Notes: generated by a model from the letters alone, not told the origin. Counted from the first letter of the stretch, positions 19,101-27,942 are shown. The stretch is DNA of 64,000 nucleotides from Prevotella sp. (GCA_031285625.1 JAITVV010000029.1:38875-102874), one strand, 5' to 3'. Translations and numbers: made by a program.

Positions 19101-19561
19101 CCATATATATTTTTGCTTCCAATGCTATAATAATCACCGGAGCTTTTTCCAAATAGAAATTGGGTCGCTCCTTTTTCTAATTGTTGAATTCCGAATCCTC
19201 CGGATTCCATGGAAGATACAGGACTCATTTTTCTGTTGTTGTCAGCTTTGATGTAAACTTCGATAGTGAATGCATTCTGAATTTTATTCTTAAAATCAGC
19301 ATCATTCATATAATCCACCCTGAAATAGTTATTTGTAGTTGTATTTTGCGGAAACTTGCTAACATATTGTTTTATTTCGACATTATATACAACTGAGGGA
19401 ATTGTACTTCCGTTCCTGATCGGATTTTGCTTTGGTGAATTATCTTTTACATCTCCTGTTGCAGAAGAGAATTTGATGTCTAAGAGATCTGCTTGAGGAT
19501 AGTTCTGGGCTCTTGAAAATAGGGTAAATGTTAACAATAATAGAAAGATTACTTTCTTCAT
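16184..19561 (-). CDS. Secreted multidomain metallophosphoesterase with LamG-like, SusE/F-like repeats and type IX sorting domain
   Basis: 1125 residues from the ATG at 19561, which begins a clean signal peptide (KKVIFLLLLTFTLFSRA). A longer upstream start exists but would bury the signal. In order: a LamG/concanavalin-like domain (about 64-240); a calcineurin-like phosphoesterase (about 315-545) with the metal motifs SDIH (321-324), GDVAD (353-357), GNHD (385-388) and GHSH (504-507); a fibronectin-like stretch (about 600-715); three repeats of about 105 residues (720-826, 830-934, 937-1042) with G(D/S)A(T/A)P.GW; and a C-terminal sorting domain (about 1057-1125, ending VTRKILIE) with the GIYIVELTYKGE motif of the type IX secretion system. 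The enzyme is probably exported to the surface or medium. Its phosphoester substrate is unknown; the repeats may bind glycans. Confidence 0.88.
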   Translation of the reverse strand: MKKVIFLLLLTFTLFSRAQNYPQADLLDIKFSSATGDVKDNSPKQNPIRNGSTIPSVVYNVEIKQYVSKFPQNTTTNNYFRVDYMNDADFKNKIQNAFTIEVYIKADNNRKMSPVSSMESGGFGIQQLEKGATQFLFGKSSGDYYSIGSKNIYGDIKSDYHHIIYTYDGNNLKAYYDGVNIDNLSNVGKLRLSPTVSSQWLAIGGDVSGSNAIQREFTGEIAVVRMYSTALSASDIENLYIQISRRKALSNVDRLNTILTKTLNEYPNKELAMPYKVEGWDLMNSLNTTEEAINEFQQKVQHELGITLPEVNEYPRFAVMSDIHVGRTGWTNRLPNAVEVLKEKQLDAVFVVGDVADNGRKDQLQNALSAFSPLSPETNVYFMMGNHDWWEGNGSVFKGVMGQRLNQFIDIKGYPFITVSLDGSEANNQIYIYQSTSKNFLKAALEKASKEYPGKPIFVFMHVPLTHTVYGSYRIEPGTESRANNTEAMKEICKKYPQIVLFSGHSHYPLGDERCIYQKYFTSVHDGNLAATNIEDGLLPTNSDRHFSESLNIAEGCIVSVNDKKDVIVNRINFTRNEPIKKPWTIKAPHDGSTFTYTSNRNGGEVPYFASTDKLIIDEIQNNSFKVTFPQAKDDDLVHHYLVELMNKNGAREQKVNVFSQFFFGSATPKTLSLTIKNLKGVYSDYLIKVSAIDSFYPNNLDHKTNKSEPLTGSAKDMDCSDLYMVGSAAPCGWTNINPEVMTKQENGIFVWTGFLKKGEMKFLLRKNTWDPSVNPIATKNIESGSIYDVNITNAISGDYKFNIVKDMNCSVFVDTKNWTVKVIENKENIPLYLVGDATPNGWYNTKATPMVKESTGVFTWSGYLKAGHFKFITQLGTWNSIVPAKKAHETIIPEYKHYVSDNYQGDYRFVLLDAGNYTIRVDLNENIMFVDKDDSDADIYIIGDATPTGWHNNAAMPLSKLQDRIYQWKGTLKAGHIKFITRLNTWNSLVPVPAKNEAIKIGTTHQITNDYKGDYRFIIAEKNDYTVTLDLNNHTFVVNYTYPSLKDGKENDASQYTIISDNNSIEITTDIMLDTVCLWDISGRLIAMEKNKTGTISMRNLNKGIYIVELTYKGEKVTRKILIE
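16436..17404 (-). repeat. Three tandem SusE/F-like repeats within the secreted phosphoesterase
   Basis: The units, each about 105 codons, are at roughly 17404-17084, 17074-16760 and 16753-16436. Each starts with (Y/L)(M/L/I)(V/I)G.A.P.GW, continues with a F/YxWxGxLKxGxxKF(I/L) motif and then NTWDPS, GTWNS or NTWNS. Units 2 and 3 are the most alike (AGH.KFIT.L.TWNS.VP). Similar modules in the SusE/SusF families bind starch and other glycans. Confidence 0.8.
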
Positions 19562-19718
19562 AAGATTGTAGTTTAGGTTAGTAAAGCTGGTTGTTTGTAT
19601 AGAGTGGTGTAAAGATATTAAAATTAAGATTGTTAATGATTGTTTCGTTAAAGAAATAAAAATACCCATAGCCTTTTATTTTAGAATATTTTAAAACATT
19701 ATAAGCTTATATTTCTTG

Positions 19719-19726
19719 TATCTTTG
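19719..19726 (+). promoter_or_regulatory. -7 box for the foldase cluster
   Basis: TATCTTTG matches TAnnTTTG and is 28 bp before the first foldase gene. It is the likely promoter of the 19755-22642 pair. Confidence 0.6.
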
Positions 19727-19754
19727 CCTTTTGTACAGTTTATCAACTTGATAT

Positions 19755-21782
19755 ATGAATAAAAAACTATTTACACTACTTATCACATTACTTACTACAT
19801 TTTGTATGTATGCACAACAGGCGGCAGATCCTGTTGCAATAAAAATTAATGGAAAACCTGTTTTACGATCAGAGTTGGAAAAAGCTTATATTAAAAGCAA
19901 TCAGCTAAGAGCAGACCATAATAAAGAATCCTTATCTGACTTTGTACAGTCATACATTGATTTCAAAATGAATGTTGAGGAAGCTAAGGCGCAGAACTTG
20001 GATACTACAGGTAATTATGTAAGAGATTTATCTACAGCCAGAGTTGAGATGGCTCGTAAATATATGCAGGATACTTTATATGAAAATACATATATACAAA
20101 AGATATATAATCGTTTGCTTGAGAATGTGGAAATAAATCACATTCTCCTCCCTTTGGAAGGAGATCTCGTATATCCTGCCGACACGGTAGCATTATATAA
20201 TAAAGCGATGGAATTGCGTGCTAAGCTTTTGAAAAATGGCTTTGAGGGTGAGGGCTATGATAAAACATTGCAGACGTCCATTATGATGGATAATAATAAA
20301 CGAAATGGTTATATTGGTTGGACTGTTCCTTTTATGTTTGCATCGAAAGTAGAAGATGTAATATATACTCTCCCGATAAATGAGATTAGCCAGCCAATAA
20401 GAACCGTTCATGGGTACCATATTGTACAGGTTCTGGGAAAACGCCCTGCAGTTGGTTCTGTGGAAATTGAACAGGTTCTGTTTAATTTCTCGAAGATACC
20501 TGCCAGTCAGCATCAAATAGACAGTGTAGGTAAAGTAGCCTGGCGGGAATATAAAAATATCCATTCTTCCTCTGATTTTAATTCCTTATGTGAAGAGTTT
20601 TCTCGGGTGATGGAAACAAAGGAGAAAGGTTGTTATCTGGGATTTATAGGCCTCGATTCTCCCTTATCCCCCTCTTTTGTGAATACAGCTTTTGATCTGA
20701 AGAAGGACGGAGATGTAAGTGAACCTGTCCGGTCCGATTATGGATATCATATAATGCGCTTGTTACAGAAGGCACCTGTTCCGGCTTATGGCGATATTAA
20801 AAATGCTCTGCGAAAAAGAATAGAAAAGAGTGATAAATTAGAAAGTATGATATCTGAAAAGCATCGGAATATGGCTGCGGATCTTAAATTGTATATAAAT
20901 AAAGATGCATATTCCAAATTAAATGACATTACTAACAAAGTCTCGCCTAAAGATTCAGCATTTTTTAATATGGTAAGCAATAAAAATGATATATTGTTCA
21001 CATTCAATAATATCGAGACTTACACTGTAAATAATTTTATTGAATATATCCGTTATACTCAAAGGTTGATAAATGCAAGCAGATCGGGCGATGCTCCAGA
21101 TATGTTTATCTATACTGATCTAATCAAGCATACTCTGTCTACCGATATTCTGAGAGAGTATTTTAATGACTATCTATCACGTAATATGACAAACTATTAT
21201 TATGCCACCTTATCAGACAGGTTTGTTGAGTATAAGGAGCAATTGAATAGTATTTCGGATGAGCTGTTATTATTTATAGTCAAGAATAAAAATATATGGG
21301 ATCGTTCTGTTACTGATGAAAAAGGATTATCTGATTACTTCAACAAGAACAAATCAAAATATAGCCTCGATGGTACAAAATACAAAGGGCTGATCATACA
21401 TACAAAAAAGGAAGGTATCCTAAAAGAGATCGAGTCACTTGCTGCAAAAGAAAAGAAAAGAGATTCCCTTATTGAAAAAATTAGAAATAGTTTTAATAAA
21501 GATTCGGTGCAGGTTCTTATGGAACCCGGATTATGGATCAAAGGTCAGAATCAGTATGTGGATAATAAAATATTTGGAGTAGCAAAAGAAGTAACATCTC
21601 CCAAAGGCTATCAGTTTTTCTCTGTTGTAGGAGATTTTATTTCATCTCCTCAGGATTATACAGATGTGCGTTCCTCTGTAGAATTAGATTATCAGGATGC
21701 TTTGGAGAAAGAATGGCGAATATATCTGAGGAATAAATATAGAGTAGAAACAGATGAATCTGTATTGAAGACAATAAAATGA
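19755..21782 (+). CDS. Periplasmic peptidyl-prolyl isomerase with two parvulin domains
   Basis: 675 residues with a signal peptide (cleaved near MYAQQ). A SurA-like N-terminal helical region (about 22-120, with ALRSELEKAY-type segments) leads into two parvulin-type PpiC domains at about 122-229 and 234-340. Their ends are marked by GYHIVQVL and GYHIMRLL. The C-terminal half (340-675) is helical and not recognised. Such proteins chaperone unfolded outer-membrane proteins through the periplasm and catalyse proline isomerisation. The stop overlaps the next start by 4 bp (ATGA), which indicates translational coupling to the lipoprotein that follows. Confidence 0.88.
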   Translation: MNKKLFTLLITLLTTFCMYAQQAADPVAIKINGKPVLRSELEKAYIKSNQLRADHNKESLSDFVQSYIDFKMNVEEAKAQNLDTTGNYVRDLSTARVEMARKYMQDTLYENTYIQKIYNRLLENVEINHILLPLEGDLVYPADTVALYNKAMELRAKLLKNGFEGEGYDKTLQTSIMMDNNKRNGYIGWTVPFMFASKVEDVIYTLPINEISQPIRTVHGYHIVQVLGKRPAVGSVEIEQVLFNFSKIPASQHQIDSVGKVAWREYKNIHSSSDFNSLCEEFSRVMETKEKGCYLGFIGLDSPLSPSFVNTAFDLKKDGDVSEPVRSDYGYHIMRLLQKAPVPAYGDIKNALRKRIEKSDKLESMISEKHRNMAADLKLYINKDAYSKLNDITNKVSPKDSAFFNMVSNKNDILFTFNNIETYTVNNFIEYIRYTQRLINASRSGDAPDMFIYTDLIKHTLSTDILREYFNDYLSRNMTNYYYATLSDRFVEYKEQLNSISDELLLFIVKNKNIWDRSVTDEKGLSDYFNKNKSKYSLDGTKYKGLIIHTKKEGILKEIESLAAKEKKRDSLIEKIRNSFNKDSVQVLMEPGLWIKGQNQYVDNKIFGVAKEVTSPKGYQFFSVVGDFISSPQDYTDVRSSVELDYQDALEKEWRIYLRNKYRVETDESVLKTIK

Positions 21783-22642
21783 AAAATAGGATTTACATTA
21801 TATTTCTGCTGGCCTTTGCTTTTTTGCTATCGTGCAGTAAAGGGGGGACTGGTGATGTGCAACAAGAACAGGTACCTATAGTAACAGTGAGGGATAAGAC
21901 ATTATATAAAAGTGAACTTAATAATGTTATACCTCAAACCCTTTCTTCGGAAGATAGTATTGCTGCTGTGCAAACATATGTCAAGATGTGGATTAATGAT
22001 CAGCTGATGTATGACAAAGCGCAGAAGAATATTGTAAATAAGGAAGATATTGAGCGGCTGGTTGCGGACTATAGAAAGTCGTTGATAACCAATTTATATC
22101 AGGAGCAATTATTGAAAGTACAATTGTCAAAATCGTTCTCTGATAAAGAATTAGAGTCTTTCTATGAGTCTAATAAAGATAAGTTCAAACTAAAGGAAAA
22201 TATAATTAAAGGTCTTTATCTGAAAGTCCCTGTAGATTCGAAGGAGTTGAATAATTTCCTAAAATGGTATAAGCAATCTACCGATGCTGCAGTAGAGAAT
22301 ATTGAAAAAAACACATTGCAGAATGCTGTTGGATATGAATATTTTTATAACAAGTGGGTAGCCCTGAATGATATAGCTGACAACATGCCTTTGTCTATTA
22401 ACAATGGGGATGAATTTCTTCGTACAAATAAGAATGTAGAAGTTCGCGACTCTTCCTTTGTTTATCTATTAAATATAAAAGAATATAAAACAATAGGGAG
22501 TGAAGCCCCATTTGAATATATAAAGAATCAACTTATTGAGGTATATACTGAACAGCGAAAATCTGATTATTTGAAAAAAGTTCAGCAGGACCTCTATGAT
22601 AAGGCTGTTTCGGATGAAGAAATTAAGTTTTATGACAAATAG
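21779..22642 (+). CDS. SurA-N-like lipoprotein, probable periplasmic foldase partner
   Basis: 287 residues with a lipobox (LLSC, Cys19). The segment after the signal (VPIVTVRDKTLYKSELNNVIP) and the following helical region resemble the N-terminal domain of SurA/PpiC-type chaperones. I cannot see a complete parvulin domain: there is no GYHI-type end. It is probably a chaperone without isomerase activity. It overlaps the preceding foldase by 4 bp and precedes a full SurA homologue, so the three are likely a single outer-membrane-protein biogenesis unit. Confidence 0.78.
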   Translation: MKNRIYIIFLLAFAFLLSCSKGGTGDVQQEQVPIVTVRDKTLYKSELNNVIPQTLSSEDSIAAVQTYVKMWINDQLMYDKAQKNIVNKEDIERLVADYRKSLITNLYQEQLLKVQLSKSFSDKELESFYESNKDKFKLKENIIKGLYLKVPVDSKELNNFLKWYKQSTDAAVENIEKNTLQNAVGYEYFYNKWVALNDIADNMPLSINNGDEFLRTNKNVEVRDSSFVYLLNIKEYKTIGSEAPFEYIKNQLIEVYTEQRKSDYLKKVQQDLYDKAVSDEEIKFYDK

Positions 22643-22668
22643 ACTATAACTTCTTTTTTTACGTTAAG

Positions 22669-22707
22669 AAAAAGTGATACATTATCACTATATTTACGCC
22701 ACTTTTT
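22669..22707 (+). repeat. Related AAAAAGTGA / CACTTTTT palindromic element (weaker fourth copy)
   Basis: It begins AAAAAGTGATA, contains TATCAC, and ends GCCACTTTTT. The outer AAAAAGTG and CACTTTTT halves are perfect inverts, and GTGATA/TATCAC form an inner inverted pair. It lies 16 bp before the surA-like gene and contains TATATTTA (22689-22696), a near match to the -7 consensus. Confidence 0.5.
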
Positions 22708-22722
22708 AATAAACAGACAAAA

Positions 22723-24114
22723 ATGATGCAAAAAGCCAGAAAACTGATTTTATTACTAATACTATTAGGTTCGGGTATTATGAGCTACGCTCAAAATAAT
22801 GTAATAGATGAAATAATATGGGTAGTGGGCGATGAGGCTATCCTGAAATCGGATGTGGAAAAAGTACGTTTGGGTATGCTATCCAGAGGAGAGCGTATCG
22901 AGGGGGATCCATATTGCCTGATACCGGAGCAGCTTGCCGTACAGAAATTATTTCTTGATCAGGCCAAAATCGATAGTATAGATGTACCTGCTTCTGTTGT
23001 TAACAGTGGTTTGTCCAGATATGAAAATAATGTAATAGCCAATCTGGGTTCGAAGGAAAAAGCAGAGGAATATCTTGGTGCTACAATGAATCAGTTGAGG
23101 GAAGAATGGCGTGAACAGATTCGCAGCGATTATTTAGTTACTGAAGTAAAGAAAACTCTGGTAGGTAAAAAGTCCAATTTAACGCCTTCAGAGGTTAGAC
23201 GCTATTATGCTCAGTTACCAAAAGATAGTTTGCCATATATTCCAACAACAGTAGAAGTACAGATTATTACAAATGAGCCTGTAGTTCCATTAAAGGAAAT
23301 AGATCAGGTGAAAGATCGTTTAAGGGATTATACCAACAGGGTAAATTCCGGTTCTGCCGATTTCTCAACTCTGGCCATTATGTATTCTGAAGATCCCGGT
23401 TCTGCTGCCAATGGGGGAGAGCTAGGTTTCACAGGGCGCGCTTTGCTTGCACCTGAGTTTGCCAGTGTTGCATTCTCTTTATCAGATCCGAAAAAAGTAT
23501 CTAATATAGTGGAAACTGAATATGGGTTCCATATCATCCAGTTGATAGAACGTAGAGGAGACCGCGCTAATTTCCGCCATATATTGATCCGTCCTAAGGT
23601 ATCACCTGAAGAAATGTCAAAAGCAACTCATCGTCTCGATTCAATTGCAAGTGATATAAGGGCTAATAAATTTACATTTGAGGATGCTACTGTATTATCT
23701 TTTGATAAAGATACACGTAAGAATAACGGATTGATGGTAAACCGTAAAGAAAGTGTAAACTATGGTACTCCCCGTTTTACGATGGAAGAACTACCTACAG
23801 AAGTGGGTAAAGTTGTAAATACAATGAAAGTCGGGGATATCTCTCCATCCTTTACAATGAAACTGGCTAATGGTAAAGATGTGGTTGCCATTGTAAAATT
23901 GAAAACAAGGACAGAAGGACACGTAGCCAATGTTTCGGACGATTATCAGGCACTTAAAGAAATCGTTGAAAATAAAAAGCATGAAGAAGTGCTGAAAAAA
24001 TGGCTTCAGACTAAAATAAAAGATACTTATGTAAGAATCGACAAGGATTGGGAAAACTGTGACTTTCAATATCCGGATTGGGTGAAGAAAAGCCAGGCTG
24101 TAAGCAATAAATAA
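22723..24114 (+). CDS. surA: SurA-type peptidyl-prolyl isomerase
   Basis: 463 residues with a signal peptide ending near SYAQ. The N-terminal SurA domain (VIDEIIWVVGDEAILKSDVE, about 27-46) matches the conserved start of SurA. The first parvulin domain runs from about 177 to 277 (GGELGFTGRALLAPEF, YGFHIIQLIERR). A second, poorer one runs from about 283 to 390 (FRHILIRPK). It chaperones outer-membrane proteins to the BAM complex. It may be transcribed from its own promoter in the 80-bp gap. It could also be called a PpiC-like protein, but size and N-terminus favour SurA. Confidence 0.88.
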   Translation: MMQKARKLILLLILLGSGIMSYAQNNVIDEIIWVVGDEAILKSDVEKVRLGMLSRGERIEGDPYCLIPEQLAVQKLFLDQAKIDSIDVPASVVNSGLSRYENNVIANLGSKEKAEEYLGATMNQLREEWREQIRSDYLVTEVKKTLVGKKSNLTPSEVRRYYAQLPKDSLPYIPTTVEVQIITNEPVVPLKEIDQVKDRLRDYTNRVNSGSADFSTLAIMYSEDPGSAANGGELGFTGRALLAPEFASVAFSLSDPKKVSNIVETEYGFHIIQLIERRGDRANFRHILIRPKVSPEEMSKATHRLDSIASDIRANKFTFEDATVLSFDKDTRKNNGLMVNRKESVNYGTPRFTMEELPTEVGKVVNTMKVGDISPSFTMKLANGKDVVAIVKLKTRTEGHVANVSDDYQALKEIVENKKHEEVLKKWLQTKIKDTYVRIDKDWENCDFQYPDWVKKSQAVSNK

Positions 24115-24130
24115 TCGAAAGTACTTACAA

Positions 24131-24151
24131 AATAAAATAGGTCTGTGACCT
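24131..24151 (+). repeat. Copy 2 of the AGGTCTGWGRCCTTA palindromic repeat
   Basis: Core AGGTCTGTGACCT at 24139-24151, preceded by AATAAAAT. It lies in the 46-bp gap between surA and the OstA-like gene and would be transcribed with them. The TTA of the other copies is replaced by GCC. Confidence 0.65.
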
Positions 24152-24160
24152 GCCAATTGC

Positions 24161-25984
24161 GTGTTTAAGAAATTTATAACATATCTCTATCAAAGGCATA
24201 AGATACTTACTAGTATTTTATGCCTGATTGCTATTTATGCTTCGGCACAGGCAATGATGTCGCCCCGTATAAATATAGATGTTCTTCAGGTACCGCAAAA
24301 GCCGCAGGCACCTCAGAATCTTCAGCAATCAGGAAAGCCAAAAGTCATAGTATTGGTTCACTCAAAGGATGTGATTAAACGTTTGAATTTTGATTATCAG
24401 ATAATGAAGGACAGCGTTATTTTCTTTCATGATGGAGCCTACCTCTTCTGTGATAGTGCCTATTATGATGAGAAAAAAAACTCATTCGAAGCCTTCAGTA
24501 ATGTACGCATGGAACAGGGTGATACCCTTTTCCTGTATGGAAATTATATGCATTATGATGGTAATACAAAACTCGTTATGTTCCGGGAGAATGTCCGTCT
24601 TGAACATGGTAGTGGAACGCTCTTTACTGATAGTTTGAATTATGACCGTATGATGAATATCGGTTATTACTTTGATGGTGGAATGCTGGTAGACTCTCTG
24701 AATGAACTGACTTCTTACTGGGGACAATATGAGCCGAACTTAAAGCTCGCTACATTTAAAGATAGTGTGATATTACTGAATCCTAAATTTACTCTTTATT
24801 CCGATCGCTTAAAATATAATACGGATACGAAGATCGCAGATATATATACTCCAACTAAAATTGTTTCTGACAGCGGCATAATATATACAAGTAAAGGATG
24901 GTATAATACCGTAACGGAAGAATCGCTGTTGCTCGATCAGTCTACAGTGGTCAATAAGGAAGGTAACCGGATTTTGCGGGGAGATTCCATTTCTTACCAT
25001 AAGGCAAAAGGATATGGGGAAGTATATGGAAATATGTTTTTGCAGGACACAACCAAACGGGTTATTCTGAGAGGGCACTATGGCTATTATAATGAGCTGA
25101 CAGATTATGCTTTTGCTACCGATTCCGCATATTGTATCGAGTATTCTCAGGGCGATAGCTTATTTATCCATGCTGATACATTAAAACTGATTACAATTAT
25201 TGATAGTGTAAAGCCAATCCGTAATGATAGGGTGGAAAGAGCTGTTACCAGAGCTGATTCGCTACACTCAGATTCACTTCGTTTGGAGCCTGTTGCGAAG
25301 AGTGATTCAACATCTTTTTCCCTGACTAAGGATACAGCTAATACCATTTATCGTCAGATAAAAGCATATTATGGAGTGCGTTTCTACCGCTCTGATATGC
25401 AGGGAGTATGTGACTCATTGCAATTCGATTCCCGAGATTCCGTTCTTCATATGTATAAAGATCCGGTACTTTGGAATACCAACAGGCAGATTTATGGGGA
25501 TACGATAGATATTTTCATGAATGATAGTACAATTGACTATATGCATGTGAAGCGATATAGTTTTTCTATAGAAGATAAGGATTCCATTCATTATAATCAA
25601 TTGAAGGCCCGTTCTATGAAAATGTTCTTTAAGGGTAAGAAATTGAATAGGGTTCTGGCTGAAGGAAATGTAGAAACTATAGCATATCCGGAAGAAAAGG
25701 ATAAGGAGCTAAGTGGTATTCTTAACTGGCTGGAAAGTAGCTATCTGCAAATATTTATGAAAGATGATGGTACTTTCGAAAAGCTGGTTACCTGGCCTAA
25801 ATCTGTAGGGAAAACCACTCCATTCGATTTGGTTACTCCTGCCCAGTTGAGGCTCACCGATTTTTACTGGTATGATTATTTGAGGCCACTTGATAAGGAT
25901 GATATATTCAGGAAGGCAACAAGGAAAGCATCTGATATAAAACCTCAACGAAGTAAATCTTCTGTCTTTAACAGGGAAGAATAA
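24161..25984 (+). CDS. OstA/LptA-like LPS-transport-related protein
   Basis: 607 residues. GTG at 24161 is the first usable start: the frame is closed by a stop at 24146-24148 and there is no ATG before the signal-like segment. The N-terminus is a membrane/signal segment (ILTSILCLIAIYASAQAM). The rest follows the OstA-N/LptA beta-jellyroll pattern, with repeated short strands and turns such as FFHDGAYLFCDSAYYDE, FLYGNYMHYDGNTKLV, DSLNYD and YGDTIDIFMNDSTID. In LptA and the N-terminus of LptD this fold carries lipopolysaccharide across the periplasm. It is much longer than E. coli LptA (~185 residues). Its place after three foldase genes fits outer-membrane assembly. Confidence 0.85.
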   Translation: MFKKFITYLYQRHKILTSILCLIAIYASAQAMMSPRINIDVLQVPQKPQAPQNLQQSGKPKVIVLVHSKDVIKRLNFDYQIMKDSVIFFHDGAYLFCDSAYYDEKKNSFEAFSNVRMEQGDTLFLYGNYMHYDGNTKLVMFRENVRLEHGSGTLFTDSLNYDRMMNIGYYFDGGMLVDSLNELTSYWGQYEPNLKLATFKDSVILLNPKFTLYSDRLKYNTDTKIADIYTPTKIVSDSGIIYTSKGWYNTVTEESLLLDQSTVVNKEGNRILRGDSISYHKAKGYGEVYGNMFLQDTTKRVILRGHYGYYNELTDYAFATDSAYCIEYSQGDSLFIHADTLKLITIIDSVKPIRNDRVERAVTRADSLHSDSLRLEPVAKSDSTSFSLTKDTANTIYRQIKAYYGVRFYRSDMQGVCDSLQFDSRDSVLHMYKDPVLWNTNRQIYGDTIDIFMNDSTIDYMHVKRYSFSIEDKDSIHYNQLKARSMKMFFKGKKLNRVLAEGNVETIAYPEEKDKELSGILNWLESSYLQIFMKDDGTFEKLVTWPKSVGKTTPFDLVTPAQLRLTDFYWYDYLRPLDKDDIFRKATRKASDIKPQRSKSSVFNREE

Positions 25985-26001
25985 ATTCATAAAATATACA
26001 A

Positions 26002-27834
26002 ATGAGCGATATAATACACCTTTTACCCGATTCTATAGCCAATCAGATAGCAGCAGGGGAGGTCATTCAACGTCCTTCATCTGTAGTTAAAGAATTGGTG
26101 GAGAACGCAATTGATGCCGGTGCCGATAGCATTCAACTTATTATCAAAGATGCCGGAAGAACATTGATACAGGTAATAGATAATGGTAAAGGTATGTCTG
26201 CGACGGATGCCCGTATGGCTTTTGAGCGACATGCTACTTCCAAGATAAGATCTGCAGATGATCTTTTCGGTCTGCATACAATGGGATTCAGGGGCGAGGC
26301 ATTACCCTCTATTGCCGCAATTGCCCATGTTGAACTTAAAACCAGAAGGGCAGAAGATGAACTAGGCACTTTGCTGCAGATAGCTGGTTCACAGGTTGTA
26401 GGACAAGAGCCTGTCGCATGTCCGGTAGGAAGTAATTTTTCTGTAAAGAATATATTTTTCAATGTTCCTGCCCGCCGGAAATTTTTGAAATCGAACGATA
26501 CAGAACGAAGAAATATACTGACAGAACTGGAACGTATTGTTTTGGTTAATCCTTCAATCGAATTTTCCTTTATTGATAATGATATAGAAGTATTGAAATA
26601 CCCTGCATGCAGTTTGCGTCAGCGAATAGTAAATGTAGTTGGTAAAAGCTTCAACCAACAACTTATATCTATTGATGTAGATACATCTTTGGCTAAGATA
26701 ACAGGCTTTGTAGGTAAACCTGAATCAGCCCGTAAGACAAGGGCACAGCAATTCTTCTTTGTGAATAACAGGTATATGAGACACCCCTACTTCAATAGGG
26801 CTGTTTTGTCTGCATTTGAGCCATTGATTCCTACAGGAGAGTTTCCTAATTATTTCATTTATTTAGATGTTGATCCGTCTACTATAGATGTAAATATACA
26901 CCCTACAAAGACAGAGATCAAGTTTGAGAATGAGCAGCCTATCTGGCAGATACTTTCTGCGGCCGTAAAAGAAGCTTTGGGGAAATTTAATGAAGTACCA
27001 ACAATCGATTTTGATACGGAGGGGGCTATAGATATACCTATTCACGACCCGTCTAAAAATACAAGTCAGCCCCGTGTGAACGTCAACCCGTCATATAATC
27101 CGTTCAAATCTCCTTCTTCTGCAAACTATCAGCGCCCCAGTCTTGATTGGGAACAATTCTATCAGGGATTCGAAAAGGATAAAGGGGGACTTGATGTACA
27201 GAATGAACCGAATGTTGATGTAAATATTTTTAATCAGCTTGAGAATTCAATTGAAGCCGATAGAGGAAATAATGATATGGTTATCCATTATCAATATAAG
27301 AATCGTTATATACTAACTTCTGTTAAGTCCGGTCTGATGCTTATCGACCAGCATAGGGCACATATTCGTATTTTGTTTGATCAGTTTCTAAGTCAGATCG
27401 AGCATAAGAAAGGTATCTCACAACGGGCATTGTTTCCCGAAATCATTGAATTATCTCCATCCGAATCGGCTATGATTCCATATCTGATAGATGATCTTGC
27501 GGCTGTAGGATTCGATTTAAGCCATTTGGGCAACAATGCTTATGCAATAAATGGAACGCCATCAGAGATCAATGCAGATCCTGTGCAGCTGGTTCATAAT
27601 ATGATTGATAAAAGTATTGAAAGCGGTAGTGATGTAAAAGAAGAGATACGTGAATCTCTGGCGCTATCCATGGCTAATGCTGCTGCTATACCTTATGGAC
27701 ATAAATTATCGGATGAGGAAATGAATAAGATTGTAGACCAGCTGTTTGCATCTCCTGCTTATAAACACACTCCTGATGGTAAAACAATTATATCTATGCT
27801 TGAAGATGATGTAATTGAGAAAATGTTTAGGTAA
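26002..27834 (+). CDS. mutL: DNA mismatch repair protein MutL
   Basis: 610 residues. The GHL ATPase has Glu31 and Asn35 ([12 protein letters not shown]), DNGKGM (60-65) and GFRGEAL (95-101), followed by the transducer domain ([22 protein letters not shown]). A linker of about 90 polar residues precedes the C-terminal dimerisation domain. MutL couples MutS mismatch recognition to strand incision. In endonuclease-type MutL the C-terminal motif is DQHA(x)2E(x)4E; here it reads [12 protein letters not shown] (449-460), with both metal-binding Glu positions changed to Ile and Asp. So it may lack its own nuclease activity. It starts 17 bp after the OstA-like gene. Confidence 0.95.
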   Translation: MSDIIHLLPDSIANQIAAGEVIQRPSSVVKELVENAIDAGADSIQLIIKDAGRTLIQVIDNGKGMSATDARMAFERHATSKIRSADDLFGLHTMGFRGEALPSIAAIAHVELKTRRAEDELGTLLQIAGSQVVGQEPVACPVGSNFSVKNIFFNVPARRKFLKSNDTERRNILTELERIVLVNPSIEFSFIDNDIEVLKYPACSLRQRIVNVVGKSFNQQLISIDVDTSLAKITGFVGKPESARKTRAQQFFFVNNRYMRHPYFNRAVLSAFEPLIPTGEFPNYFIYLDVDPSTIDVNIHPTKTEIKFENEQPIWQILSAAVKEALGKFNEVPTIDFDTEGAIDIPIHDPSKNTSQPRVNVNPSYNPFKSPSSANYQRPSLDWEQFYQGFEKDKGGLDVQNEPNVDVNIFNQLENSIEADRGNNDMVIHYQYKNRYILTSVKSGLMLIDQHRAHIRILFDQFLSQIEHKKGISQRALFPEIIELSPSESAMIPYLIDDLAAVGFDLSHLGNNAYAINGTPSEINADPVQLVHNMIDKSIESGSDVKEEIRESLALSMANAAAIPYGHKLSDEEMNKIVDQLFASPAYKHTPDGKTIISMLEDDVIEKMFR

Positions 27835-27886
27835 TATTTTTACCATACCTGGGGATAATCCCTTGATGTAAGCCAAAACTAATAAT

Positions 27887-27930
27887 AAATAAGCGAAGAG
27901 TAAGGTTACAACCTTGCTCTTCGCTTATTT
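27887..27930. terminator. Strong bidirectional terminator between mutL and the dcw operon
   Basis: A 21-bp stem with one mismatch: AAATAAGCGAAGAG followed by TAAGGTT pairs with AACCTTGCTCTTCGCTTATTT around a 2-base loop. It ends the mutL transcript and the dcw transcript, whose last gene (yqeY) stops 13 bp away. Confidence 0.9.
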
Positions 27931-27942
27931 GTAAAATATCTT

